A DNA stretch of 19,917 bases from DASUFE01 sp036274675 (GTDB lineage Bacteria > Pseudomonadota > Gammaproteobacteria > HTCC5015): positions 1 to 19,917 of the forward strand of contig DASUFE010000110.1 of the NCBI GenBank assembly GCA_036274675.1, in the 5' to 3' direction. The notes under the pieces are model-generated. The model did no database searches, had not been told where the DNA came from, and was given only the letters and a program-made list of their open reading frames with translations. Below are positions 1 to 7,804 of the stretch, in pieces. Each line of letters starts with the position of its first letter. The first letter of the stretch is position 1. Both the position numbers and the translations under genes were made by a program.

Positions 1-1
1 C

Positions 2-724
2 CTACTCCGGGAGTCGCTGCGCCTTAGTCATCTTGGCTTTTAGCGTGTAGGATGAAATCCAGTTCAGGATATCGTCGAACTCGGGTGTGCTTGCGCCTGC
101 CGGAACATAATCCTTGTCGACATATATTCTATCGTTATTCAGATTCTCATCTTCATCGGCGGATACAGCGGGAACGCTCACATGCGCATTCGGACCCGCG
201 CTGAAAACAAGTGCCACTATATTATCGGCAATCGGATTGGCGCTGGCGGCGGAATCTTTGACGTCAATTTCACCTTCTGTCTCCGTCAAGCTAAAGGTTA
301 CTGTCTGGCCGGCGGGCGGGATGTCGGCATAAACATCGTCCACGCGGTACTGATAATAAGTGCCCCAAATATCCCGGGGAGGTAATCCGAGTTCCGCATA
401 AGGCAGGTAACCGTATTCCCGCACGCAGGTATCTCCCGGCGACGTACCCGTCATATCGCCGACCCCGTCGGAGGCCGAACCCATCGTCGGTGCTGTCGGC
501 GGATAATCGTTCACATCCGGACAGGGCAAGCGTCCTTTGCTGATCGCATAACCGATCAATGCTTCCTGTACGAGAGCCAGCTGGGCCCTGGTTTCCGAAA
601 ACTGGGCACGCGCGAGGAAGCTGGTCAGTGCGGTGATGGCCGTGCCCAGTATCAAGCCAATCACCACCAGTACCATGGAAAGCTCCACCAGGGTGAAGCC
701 TGTCTGTTTCTTCGGAATAGACAT
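2..724 (-). CDS. Prepilin-type pseudopilin / minor pilin of the MSHA-like system
   Basis: A 240-residue type IV pilin-like subunit. The N-terminus has a short basic leader and the cleavage/methylation site QTG|FTLVELS, with cleavage expected after Gly9 and the conserved Glu5 of the mature protein at residue 14. A hydrophobic helix follows to about residue 34. This is the class III signal cut and N-methylated by a prepilin peptidase. The globular part holds LPCPD (about residues 60-64), a Cys pair candidate (C63 and C99), a GYLPYAELGLPPRDIWG stretch and a hydrophobic IVALVFSAGPN strand. It follows the upstream pilin-like gene directly (TAA then ATG, no gap), so it is the last visible gene of the operon. 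The stop codon sits at the window edge (2-4), so the gene itself is complete. It is too long and acidic for a typical major pilin, so a minor pilin is more likely, but the sequence does not exclude a main subunit. Confidence 0.85.
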   Translation of the reverse strand: MSIPKKQTGFTLVELSMVLVVIGLILGTAITALTSFLARAQFSETRAQLALVQEALIGYAISKGRLPCPDVNDYPPTAPTMGSASDGVGDMTGTSPGDTCVREYGYLPYAELGLPPRDIWGTYYQYRVDDVYADIPPAGQTVTFSLTETEGEIDVKDSAASANPIADNIVALVFSAGPNAHVSVPAVSADEDENLNNDRIYVDKDYVPAGASTPEFDDILNWISSYTLKAKMTKAQRLPE

Positions 725-1984
725 TTATGGATCCACGATCACGAAACGGTCGTTGCTGGCGGTCGATGACACGGTTTGAACATAATCATTGTCATAGTCG
801 GTGTTTTCATCCGTTTCAAGATAGGCGCAGATATCCAGCGGCAATGCAGCCCTGGATTGGTCATACGGTGGCTGGCCGCTGCATTGGATGCCATTCAACT
901 CGATGCCCGCATCGATCACTAAGGCATGGATATCGACCGTTACGCCCAGCCTTAGAAAGCCGGCGCCATCGCAGTTATTGGTGGCGCTGCCAGCGCAGGC
1001 CGGCGCGACTGCGTACACGATATATTTGTACCATTCATTCTTATCGAACCAGTCGGGCAGCCCTTTGTAACCAGGATCATACCCCAAGTCTTCAGGTTTC
1101 TTGGCCGCCGCCTTCACCTCATCGTAAATGACTTCATACGGACAACCGGCATCGGCCCACATGGGTAACAGGCCGACCGTCTTTTGCTCAGTCGCGGTAT
1201 TCAGGTCGCACCGCGTATCGAATTCGGCATAGGGGTAAAAATGGTTCGTGTTGTAATAGTGCTGGAGCGCATCCTGTGCCATGGATAAGGCGCTCCGGCT
1301 CGCCACCCGCATAATTTCGTCCACGGTTATGATCATGATGTGGTCGTTCATGCCGGCTGTTTCGACGCCGGTAAAGCGAAACAGGTTGTTGGGATCCGAA
1401 TTTTCGCCTTCAAGATACTGCTGGATTACCTGGTCCGCGTCGTCGTCGTTTGCGGATCGAGTCTGCGACGACAATGCCGCTCCGGGAGCAATGATGATCG
1501 CGGCGGCCACGATGTCATTCTCCGGCGCGAAATCGAGCTGGCCAATAGAGCCCGGATTGATGATGGGTTCATTGTGAGCGGCGGCTCCAGTCCTGTTATA
1601 GAAGTCGGGTGAAACCACATACCACAGGTGCGCTCCGGAAGCGTCCGTCAGTTCCTGCGTCTCCAGTGTCTTCCAGGGAAACCAGCCGATCAACGGATTG
1701 TTACCGCCCGCAGTATCGGAAACGCCGTCCTGGTTGGCATCGGGCCGCGGCAATTCACCCGGCCTTGAATAATTGTCGCTCTGCCTCTGTGTCGCAGCAA
1801 AGGCCAGCACAGCTTCCTTGGCTGCCGCAAGGGCTTCGTAAGTCTTTTGTTGGCGCGCGACTTCGATGGAATCCGGGTCAGTGGAATACGCAATCAACGC
1901 GATGCCCAAAGCCATGAACATCAACAGGAGTATCAACAGCGCAGCGCCGTACTGCCGGGGATGTATCGGATGGCGCTTCAGCAT
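725..1984 (-). CDS. Pilin-like membrane-anchored protein with duplicated globular module
   Basis: A 419-residue protein with an N-terminal helix (about residues 12-34, starting YGAALLILLLMF) that resembles PilX or GspK-type pilins in lacking the FTLxE motif and the Glu at position 5. The preceding Gly13 could still be a prepilin peptidase site. The body seems to carry two related modules. Residues about 75-175 have LPRPDANQDG, GWFPW, HLWYVVS and DIVAAAIIIAPG. Residues about 240-375 have YPYAEFD, GLLPMW, KYIVYAVAP and IHALVIDAG. The first module shares its motif order with the neighbouring prepilin (2-724). The gene lies 7 bases after the mshK-like gene and abuts the prepilin gene. I do not recognise a named family beyond pilin-like; a minor pilin or tip/adhesin subunit is inferred from context. 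Confidence 0.7.
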   Translation of the reverse strand: MLKRHPIHPRQYGAALLILLLMFMALGIALIAYSTDPDSIEVARQQKTYEALAAAKEAVLAFAATQRQSDNYSRPGELPRPDANQDGVSDTAGGNNPLIGWFPWKTLETQELTDASGAHLWYVVSPDFYNRTGAAAHNEPIINPGSIGQLDFAPENDIVAAAIIIAPGAALSSQTRSANDDDADQVIQQYLEGENSDPNNLFRFTGVETAGMNDHIMIITVDEIMRVASRSALSMAQDALQHYYNTNHFYPYAEFDTRCDLNTATEQKTVGLLPMWADAGCPYEVIYDEVKAAAKKPEDLGYDPGYKGLPDWFDKNEWYKYIVYAVAPACAGSATNNCDGAGFLRLGVTVDIHALVIDAGIELNGIQCSGQPPYDQSRAALPLDICAYLETDENTDYDNDYVQTVSSTASNDRFVIVDP

Positions 1985-1991
1985 CGGCGTG

Positions 1992-2651
1992 TTATTTCCT
2001 GGCGCCGTCGCCTTGCTCTGGCTGTTCGTTGCCTTCTTCCATCAGCTTGATGCGGACGTCCTGGTCGACGAGCTCGGCTTCGTTGAACTGCTCCTCCTTT
2101 GCGCCGTTGGCAGGATCCGCTGTTTTGGTTTCAGTGGCCTGCCCGGTTGCGGCTGCGGTTTTGCTGGCCGCTGCTGCCTGGGTGGCGGTTTGCGGGGCAG
2201 CTTCCTTGATATCGGTTTCCGCCGGCTGACCTTTTGCGAGCTCTTTATCGGCTTCGTAACCCTCGATCACGCGCTGCATTTCGAAAGAATAGATCTGGCC
2301 GGGCTTGAGCGTTATCTCGCCGCCGCCGGGCACCGACACCTGGAAGCGGTTGCCGCCTGCCCGGCGCACCGCCAGCTGGGAATTGCTGCGCACGCCGTTG
2401 ATCCATACCTCCGTGCTGCCGTCATGGCGCATCACCACCCCGTCCACCTTGAGCGAGGTCATGGCCGCTTCATCAATGTCTTCCGTCACGGGGAGCTGTT
2501 GTGCGGAGGAATTCTGCTTGCGGGACTCGTCGAGCTGCTGGCGCGTACCGGGCTCCATGAACAGGCGGCCGATGTGCTCCTCGTCCTCCGCCGGCGCGAG
2601 CGCCGGCAGCAGGCTTAGAATCAAAATCAGCTTTGGCGCAAGGGTCTTCAT
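1992..2651 (-). CDS. mshK: MshK-like periplasmic protein (PilP/GspC-like role)
   Basis: A 219-residue exported protein. A clear signal peptide (MKTLAPK then a Leu/Ile-rich core ending ALAPA) should be cut near residue 21. The central region (about residues 66-130) is a small beta-rich domain with VDGVVMRHDGSTEVWINGV and ITLKPGQIYSF, as in MshK/PilP-type proteins that link inner-membrane platform proteins to the secretin. Residues from about 135 to the end are low-complexity, rich in Ala, Thr, Glu and Lys, and make the protein roughly twice the length of the MshK proteins I know. It overlaps the mshJ-like gene by 4 bases (ATGA), so translation is probably coupled. The assignment rests on the domain plus its position after I and J; overall similarity cannot be measured here. 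Confidence 0.6.
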   Translation of the reverse strand: MKTLAPKLILILSLLPALAPAEDEEHIGRLFMEPGTRQQLDESRKQNSSAQQLPVTEDIDEAAMTSLKVDGVVMRHDGSTEVWINGVRSNSQLAVRRAGGNRFQVSVPGGGEITLKPGQIYSFEMQRVIEGYEADKELAKGQPAETDIKEAAPQTATQAAAASKTAAATGQATETKTADPANGAKEEQFNEAELVDQDVRIKLMEEGNEQPEQGDGARK

Positions 2652-3256
2652 GCGCCGGAGGCCTTGATGTGGACCGTGTACCAGCTGAGGGTGCAGTCCA
2701 TGGTGATGAAGGGTACGCCGGGCTGGTAACGCAGCGAGCGGTGGGAACCGAGTTGCGTGGCAAGTTCGCAGGAATCCAGCGCATAGAAACCGTTGGCGCG
2801 CAGCTTCAAGGTCTCCAGCAACTCGATAAGATCTCCTTCGTGCAACAGGCCCGCGCTCAGTTTCATTTGCGATACGTTCAGCTCGATATTCCGCGGCAGG
2901 TTGAACGGCAGCTCCGCCTTCTGCTGCGGACTGATTTCGTACTGCAGCGAAGACAGCTGCAGCCGCTTGTTCACGTCCTGCAATACCTCGATCCAGCTCA
3001 GTCTCTGCTCATCGCCCACAATACCCTTCTCTGAAAGCCGTATATACCGATCGATGTACTGCCGGTACAGCTCCTTGTCGCGCTGTGCTTCGCTGTAGCG
3101 TTGCTGGGTATGGTTGAAATTCTTTTCCGCGGCCAGGAACTGGGTTTTTTCACCTTCGTTGTACTTAAGCGCCATCATGAACAGCAGGATGCCGACCATG
3201 ACGCCGGCCGAGAACACAATGAGTGGTTTGTGAATGGTCTGCCAGTCTATATTCAC
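2648..3256 (-). CDS. mshJ: MshJ-like inner-membrane protein (PilO/GspM-like)
   Basis: A 202-residue bitopic membrane protein. A short cytoplasmic segment is followed by one transmembrane helix (about residues 11-30, LIVFSAGVMVGILLFMMAL), then a charged coiled-coil-prone stretch (about 35-75) and a periplasmic alpha/beta domain. This layout is that of PilO, GspM and MshJ, which dimerise in the periplasm and connect the PilN/GspL-type protein to the secretin-side factors. Its ATG overlaps the stop of the preceding mshI-like gene (ATGA at 3253-3256), and its own end overlaps mshK by 4 bases, so the I-J-K trio appears translationally coupled. There are no catalytic motifs, as expected for a structural part. 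Confidence 0.7.
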   Translation of the reverse strand: MNIDWQTIHKPLIVFSAGVMVGILLFMMALKYNEGEKTQFLAAEKNFNHTQQRYSEAQRDKELYRQYIDRYIRLSEKGIVGDEQRLSWIEVLQDVNKRLQLSSLQYEISPQQKAELPFNLPRNIELNVSQMKLSAGLLHEGDLIELLETLKLRANGFYALDSCELATQLGSHRSLRYQPGVPFITMDCTLSWYTVHIKASGA

Positions 3257-4818
3257 AGCGGCTTCTCCTCTTTCACGACCACGAAACTGAACCCGGCCTC
3301 GGTGTCGCGCACCGACCGCTCCAGGCCCTGGCCGATCATACGGCTGGCGGAATCCACGTCGAAGGGCATCTTTATTATGTCGACCGTATATGCCGGATCG
3401 GTCTTGCGCATATCGCGAATGAAGGTATCGACAATCTCGACCGCGATGCGCGGATTGGCTTCGTAGTCGCTTACCACCGCCTCGATCAGGGCTTTCTCGT
3501 AACGCGGCGGCGGGAGTCCGCGCTTGGCGGGCGCGTCCTGCGGTCGATGTTTTTCACCGAAGGAATGCTTGGGGTCGTCGGTGACCAGCCATTTTATGCT
3601 CTTGAGGCTGACCTTCTCATTGCGCTCCAGGGATTGGGAAACGGTCCGCATCAGGCTATAGGGCCGGTGCTCATAGGCGGGCATGAGTTGCTGGGCTACG
3701 TCCACCGCATCGCGAATGTCCTCCACGCTGAGGTCCAGATCGGATATGTCGGCCACCACTTCCCGGTAGAGTCTTTCGTAGCGCTGGGTTTCCAGCTGTA
3801 TATCGAGCTGCCGGTTCGAGAAGGAGTAAGCCTGGGCGGCCAGGAATCCGCCCCATAGCACAGCGATCGAGAGCACGGCGGCCGAGAGCGCGTACAGCCC
3901 CACCCGGGTCTGATGATAAAGAAAATATTTGCGCTCGGCGCGGGTGGCGTAATGATGCCGCAGCCGCCCGTCCTTGAGCAGTATGTGCGCATAGAGCCAG
4001 TTGCAGTACTGGCCTGGGAGCTGTTCGCGGATTTCGAGTGCGGCCGCCAGCGAGTCGCGGTTCAGCATATGGAAGCGCTTGCGCGTATCGTCACTGAAGA
4101 TCTCGTCGAGATAGGCGTGCTCGTGGAGCGGCGCAACGATGAAGACCTCGAGCGGCTCGCTGCCGGTGATCAGATTCTGGTTCTCGAGATAGCGCACGGT
4201 TCTCTGGGTTTCCTCGCGCAGCGCCGTGTAATACGAATGCGGCTCGTCGCTACTGGGCGCCAGCCGGCTGAGCTTCAATTTGCCTTCAATGTAGAACGAC
4301 TGGCGTATGTTTCCCGGAACCTGCTGGCTGATCACAAGCACATTGCGCGGCGGCTCGCCCAGCTCCCGTATCAGCTGCTCGCCGACCAGCGGCAGCGAAT
4401 AGATCCCTTCCAGCGGAATCTTGAGCTGATGCAGTATGTCGACCCAGGGCTTGAACAGCGCCGGATTGGTCAGCGCCGACAGCAGCACGACATCGTCCCG
4501 GCGCCCTTTCTCCTGCCGCCCCTGGATGCGCAGCAATTTATGGGGATACTGGCGGAAATATTTGTTCAGCAGGCGTGCGTGCAGCGCCGCGCGGTCGCGT
4601 CCGTAGACATGCGGGCAGGTTTCGACGCGGAAATCCTCTTCGAGGATATCGACCAGCAGCCGCACCGGCGCCTCGATCTCGTTCTCCAGCAGCGACTTGA
4701 AAGCCGCGAAACCCTTCTCGTCCGGCTCGAATTCGGCCGAACCGATGAAAGCATTGGCCTGCCAGCGCAGGACAATCATGCGGTAACCGGCGAAATAGAG
4801 CAGATGCTTCAGTTTCAT
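3253..4818 (-). CDS. mshI: MshI-like platform protein, PilM-PilN/GspL-type fusion
   Basis: A 521-residue protein with a long cytoplasmic N-terminal part (about residues 1-300), one transmembrane helix near residues 305-330 (LYALSAAVLSIAVLWGGFLAA) and a periplasmic part of about 190 residues with a coiled-coil-prone start. This is the GspL/MshI arrangement, equivalent to fused PilM (cytoplasmic, actin-like fold) and PilN (membrane and periplasmic ferredoxin-like fold). Such proteins recruit the assembly ATPase to the membrane platform. The classical actin-fold nucleotide motifs are not obvious by eye, so the N-terminal assignment is based on layout and gene order. It starts 3 bases after the mshG stop and overlaps mshJ by 4 bases. 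Confidence 0.65.
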   Translation of the reverse strand: MKLKHLLYFAGYRMIVLRWQANAFIGSAEFEPDEKGFAAFKSLLENEIEAPVRLLVDILEEDFRVETCPHVYGRDRAALHARLLNKYFRQYPHKLLRIQGRQEKGRRDDVVLLSALTNPALFKPWVDILHQLKIPLEGIYSLPLVGEQLIRELGEPPRNVLVISQQVPGNIRQSFYIEGKLKLSRLAPSSDEPHSYYTALREETQRTVRYLENQNLITGSEPLEVFIVAPLHEHAYLDEIFSDDTRKRFHMLNRDSLAAALEIREQLPGQYCNWLYAHILLKDGRLRHHYATRAERKYFLYHQTRVGLYALSAAVLSIAVLWGGFLAAQAYSFSNRQLDIQLETQRYERLYREVVADISDLDLSVEDIRDAVDVAQQLMPAYEHRPYSLMRTVSQSLERNEKVSLKSIKWLVTDDPKHSFGEKHRPQDAPAKRGLPPPRYEKALIEAVVSDYEANPRIAVEIVDTFIRDMRKTDPAYTVDIIKMPFDVDSASRMIGQGLERSVRDTEAGFSFVVVKEEKPL

Positions 4819-4821
4819 GCG

Positions 4822-6033
4822 TCACCGGAAGGCCGAGAGTTTAACGACGGCATCGTAGATGGGACCCATCACCGACAACATGATCCAGCCGACGATGCTT
4901 CCCAGAATTATGGTGATAACGGGCACGATAAGCGGCTCGATCCCGTCAATCGTATCCTTGACTTCTTTGTCGTAGAAATAGCTGACGTTGAGCAGCGCAT
5001 CACCCATCGCTCCCGTATTCTCACCGACCCGCAGCATGCGCACCACCAGCGGCGGGAACAGCCCGACGTTACTGAAGCTGGCGCTGATGCTTTCGCCATC
5101 CGCGATCAGGTCATGCGCCTTTTCCAGGGCATCTTCGAGCGCCCTGTTGTTCATTATCTGCCTGGCCAGCATGATTGAATCGAGCACGCTGATGCCCGAG
5201 TTGTACATCAGGGCAAAGTAGTTGCAGAATCTGGCCAGCCGGATCTTGAACAGCACCGGCCCGATCACCCAGACTCTGAGTTTCAACACATCGAACTTGT
5301 ACCGCAACCGGTAACTGCGGCCGACCGCAAGCCTGCCGAACACGAGCGCCGCCAGCGTTACCATCAGGATCAGATACCAGTTCGACATGACGAAGCCGGA
5401 GGTCGCGATCAGCGCCTTGGTATGCCAGGGGAATTCTCCACCGGCCAGTTTTATAAAAGGGATCAGCTTGGGCACGAGGTAAGTCATCAGAAACATGATC
5501 ACCCCCAGTACCAACACCAGCACGAAAACGGGATAGGTCAGCATCCGCCTCGCCTTCGTAGCCAGCTCGAACTGCCATTTCAGCATGCCGGCCAGGTCCT
5601 GCAGCACGCGCACCAGCTGGCCGCTGTTTTCGCCGACATGCACCATGCTTACATAGACCTCGCTGAAAACCTTCGGATACTCCGCCAGGGCCTGGGAAAA
5701 GGTCTTGCCGGTGCCGATATTCTCGATCAGACCGGAGATGACGTTCTTGAGCATGTCGTTGTCCACCGAATCGCGCAGGTCCGTCAAGGCGTCCACCAGG
5801 GGCACTCCGGCTTTCAGTAGTTGCTCCATGTGATAGGTGAAGGTGATCAGCTCCTTGACCTCAATGCGTTGGCGATGCAGGGTGAACAACGGTTTGGTCT
5901 CGGTGCGATACCGCACGAGTTCCAGTTTCATGTGGGAAATGCGCGACTCGAGATCAGACTCGTTGCTGGCCTCGACCTGGCCTTCGATCATTTTCCCGTT
6001 CGGATCTATCGCCTTGTAATAGTAACGGGTCAT
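4822..6033 (-). CDS. mshG: MshG, polytopic inner-membrane platform protein (GspF/PilC family)
   Basis: A 403-residue protein with the full GspF/PilC/MshG layout. An N-terminal soluble start (YYYKAIDPNGKMIEGQVEA) is followed by two repeated T2SSF domains (about residues 65-190 and 270-395). Each has the characteristic pattern of a FTYHMEQLLKAGVPL or FCNYFALMYNSGISVLD start and a VGENSGQL or VGENTGAM core. Transmembrane helices are near 165-190, 217-237 and 370-395. The protein sits at the base of the machine, where the MshE ATPase drives its movement to extract pilin subunits from the membrane. It follows mshE after 61 bases that hold a weak hairpin, and precedes the mshI-like gene by 3 bases. 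Length is normal for the family. Confidence 0.93.
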   Translation of the reverse strand: MTRYYYKAIDPNGKMIEGQVEASNESDLESRISHMKLELVRYRTETKPLFTLHRQRIEVKELITFTYHMEQLLKAGVPLVDALTDLRDSVDNDMLKNVISGLIENIGTGKTFSQALAEYPKVFSEVYVSMVHVGENSGQLVRVLQDLAGMLKWQFELATKARRMLTYPVFVLVLVLGVIMFLMTYLVPKLIPFIKLAGGEFPWHTKALIATSGFVMSNWYLILMVTLAALVFGRLAVGRSYRLRYKFDVLKLRVWVIGPVLFKIRLARFCNYFALMYNSGISVLDSIMLARQIMNNRALEDALEKAHDLIADGESISASFSNVGLFPPLVVRMLRVGENTGAMGDALLNVSYFYDKEVKDTIDGIEPLIVPVITIILGSIVGWIMLSVMGPIYDAVVKLSAFR

Positions 6034-6053
6034 GAGACCGCCTTCGCGTCCCG

Positions 6054-6088
6054 GCGGCCTGTCTTAAAAAACAAAATCGGGAGGCCGC
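6054..6088 (-). other. Weak intercistronic inverted repeat between mshE and mshG
   Basis: GCGGCCT (6054-6060) pairs with AGGCCGC (6082-6088) around a 21-base A-rich loop. The only sizeable gap within the ATPase-to-pilin part of the operon lies here. There is no U-tract in the right place for a terminator, so a processing or mRNA-stability hairpin is as likely as chance. Confidence 0.25.
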
Positions 6089-6094
6089 GCGCGC

Positions 6095-7804
6095 TCATAT
6101 ACGAACCCGCAATGTCAGGTCGACCACGCGGGACACCTCTTCCACGGAGGTAATCCCGGTTTTTATCTTGTTGATGCCGTCCTCGGCCAGCGGCTGGAAT
6201 CCCTTGGTATGGGCCAGGTGCGTGATCTCGCGCGTGGTGGCCCGGCGCGCGATCAGTTCATCGAGATCCGGGTCCATGCGCAGGATTTCCAGTATGGCCT
6301 TGCGGCCCCGGTAGCCCTGGTTTTCGCAGTGCTTGCAGCCCTGCGCCCGGTACAGGGTGATGTTCTCGCCGGGCTTGAGCCCCAGAATCATCCGTTCCGC
6401 CTCTCCGGGCTGATAGGGCTGCTTGCATTTCTCACAGAGAATGCGGATCAGCCGCTGGGCGATCACGCCGATGATGTTGCCCGCCATGATGTCGGGCAGA
6501 ACGCCGATATCCAGCAGGCGCGGAATCGCGCCGATCGCGGAATTAGTGTGCAGGGTCGAATAAACCTGGTGGCCCGTCATGGCGGCGCGAAACGCCATTT
6601 CGGCGGTATCCTCGTCGCGGATTTCACCCACCAGAATGATATCCGGGTCTTGCCGCATGATGGAGCGGATGCCATTGGCGAAGTCGAGCTTCACCGCCTC
6701 GTTCACTGAGGTCTGCCGGATCAGGGACATCGGATACTCGACCGGGTCCTCCAGTGTCATGATGTTCACTTTTTCCGAATTCAGGTAATTGAGCATCGAA
6801 TAGAGCGTGGTCGTCTTGCCGCTGCCGGTCGGACCGGTAATAAGGATGATTCCCTCCGGCCGCGCCATCATCAGGCGCAGGGTGGACAGTGCCTCTCCCG
6901 CCAGGCCGAGCCGGTCGATGGGAACGATGCCTTTCTGCCGGTCGAGTATGCGCAGCACGATGTTCTCGCCGTGATTGGTCGGCTGCGCGGACACGCGGAA
7001 ATCGATGGTACGTCCCGAAATCATCAGCGAGATGTGACCGTCCTGGGGGGCGCGCATCTCGGCGATGTTCATTTCGGCCATTACCTTCAACCGTACCGCG
7101 ATCGCGGACCAGTAATTCTTGTGCAGGCTGCGGATCTGGCGCAGCACGCCATCGATACGGTAGCGGATGCGCAGGAAGCCCTCTTCGGGTTCGAAGTGTA
7201 TGTCCGAAGCGCCGCGCTTGACGGCGTCGGAGAGCATCGCGTCCACCAGCCGCACCAGCGGATGACTGTATTCACCGCTTTCGGTCTGGAGGCTGTCGTA
7301 ATCGATCTCACCCGTCTCGATCTCGTTGAGAATCCCGTCCACCGACAGCTCGTAACCGTAGAACTGGTCGATGGAGTTCTCGATCTCGTTTTCACCGGCC
7401 AGAAACGTCTTGATGTGCGTATTGGCGCCCACGTAAGCGCGCACGCGGTCGAGCATCGGCAGGTCGTAGCTGTCGACGGCGGCCAGCGTCAGTTCGTTGG
7501 TTTCCTTGTTGTAGTTGAGCGGGATCAGCTTCAGTTTGCGCGCCATCTCCTTGGGTATCAGCTTGAGCGCCTCCGGATCAGGCACGGTAGACAGGAGTTC
7601 GACCGTCTCCTGGCCCAGCATTTCGCTCAGCACGTCGCGCATGACGCCTTCGGTGGCGAAACCGAGCGCCACGATGATCTTGCCGAGCGGCTTGTTGGTG
7701 CGTTTTTGTTCGGTCAGGGCGATCTGCAGCTGGTCGGAGGTAATGATCCCTTCTTCCAGCAGGATCTGGCCGAGTAATTTGCGTTTTTGGGTCTTATCGA
7801 GCAT
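6095..7804 (-). CDS. mshE: MshE, pilus assembly ATPase (GspE/PilB family)
   Basis: A 569-residue AAA+-like secretion ATPase that powers pilus polymerisation from the cytoplasmic face. Residues about 9-60 form a MshEN-type N-terminal domain with two tandem motifs (LLGQILLEEGIIT..QL..AL..Q and PLGKIIVALGFAT). The N2 domain precedes the ATPase core, which has SDIHFEPEEGFLRIRYRIDG near residue 200, Walker A GPTGSGKTT at about 323-331, the Asp box/Walker B region LVGEIRDEDTAEMA and a His box STLHTNSA. The zinc-binding tetracysteine C457xxC460...C490xxC493 typical of GspE/PilB/MshE is present. In this family the N-terminal motif binds cyclic di-GMP, but the usual Arg of RLG is Leu10 in motif 1 and Pro39 in motif 2. 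Start ATG overlaps the end of mshN by 11 bases. A retraction ATPase is unlikely, since PilT lacks the N-terminal domain. Confidence 0.95.
   Translation of the reverse strand: MLDKTQKRKLLGQILLEEGIITSDQLQIALTEQKRTNKPLGKIIVALGFATEGVMRDVLSEMLGQETVELLSTVPDPEALKLIPKEMARKLKLIPLNYNKETNELTLAAVDSYDLPMLDRVRAYVGANTHIKTFLAGENEIENSIDQFYGYELSVDGILNEIETGEIDYDSLQTESGEYSHPLVRLVDAMLSDAVKRGASDIHFEPEEGFLRIRYRIDGVLRQIRSLHKNYWSAIAVRLKVMAEMNIAEMRAPQDGHISLMISGRTIDFRVSAQPTNHGENIVLRILDRQKGIVPIDRLGLAGEALSTLRLMMARPEGIILITGPTGSGKTTTLYSMLNYLNSEKVNIMTLEDPVEYPMSLIRQTSVNEAVKLDFANGIRSIMRQDPDIILVGEIRDEDTAEMAFRAAMTGHQVYSTLHTNSAIGAIPRLLDIGVLPDIMAGNIIGVIAQRLIRILCEKCKQPYQPGEAERMILGLKPGENITLYRAQGCKHCENQGYRGRKAILEILRMDPDLDELIARRATTREITHLAHTKGFQPLAEDGINKIKTGITSVEEVSRVVDLTLRVRI

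Noticed and set aside
1866..2618. Plus-strand open frame of 250 codons opposite the mshK-like gene
   Set aside because: It lies antisense to coupled msh genes, is Leu/Gly/Arg/His-rich with no recognisable domain, and has no ribosome site; it is a shadow of the minus-strand coding.
3913..5178. Plus-strand open frame of 421 codons opposite mshI and mshG
   Set aside because: It spans two well-supported minus-strand genes, is rich in Gln/Arg/His as antisense frames are, and shows no motif.
6054..6088. Hairpin between mshE and mshG as a terminator splitting the operon
   Set aside because: The loop is 21 bases long, there is no T-run, and the downstream genes need transcription from upstream.
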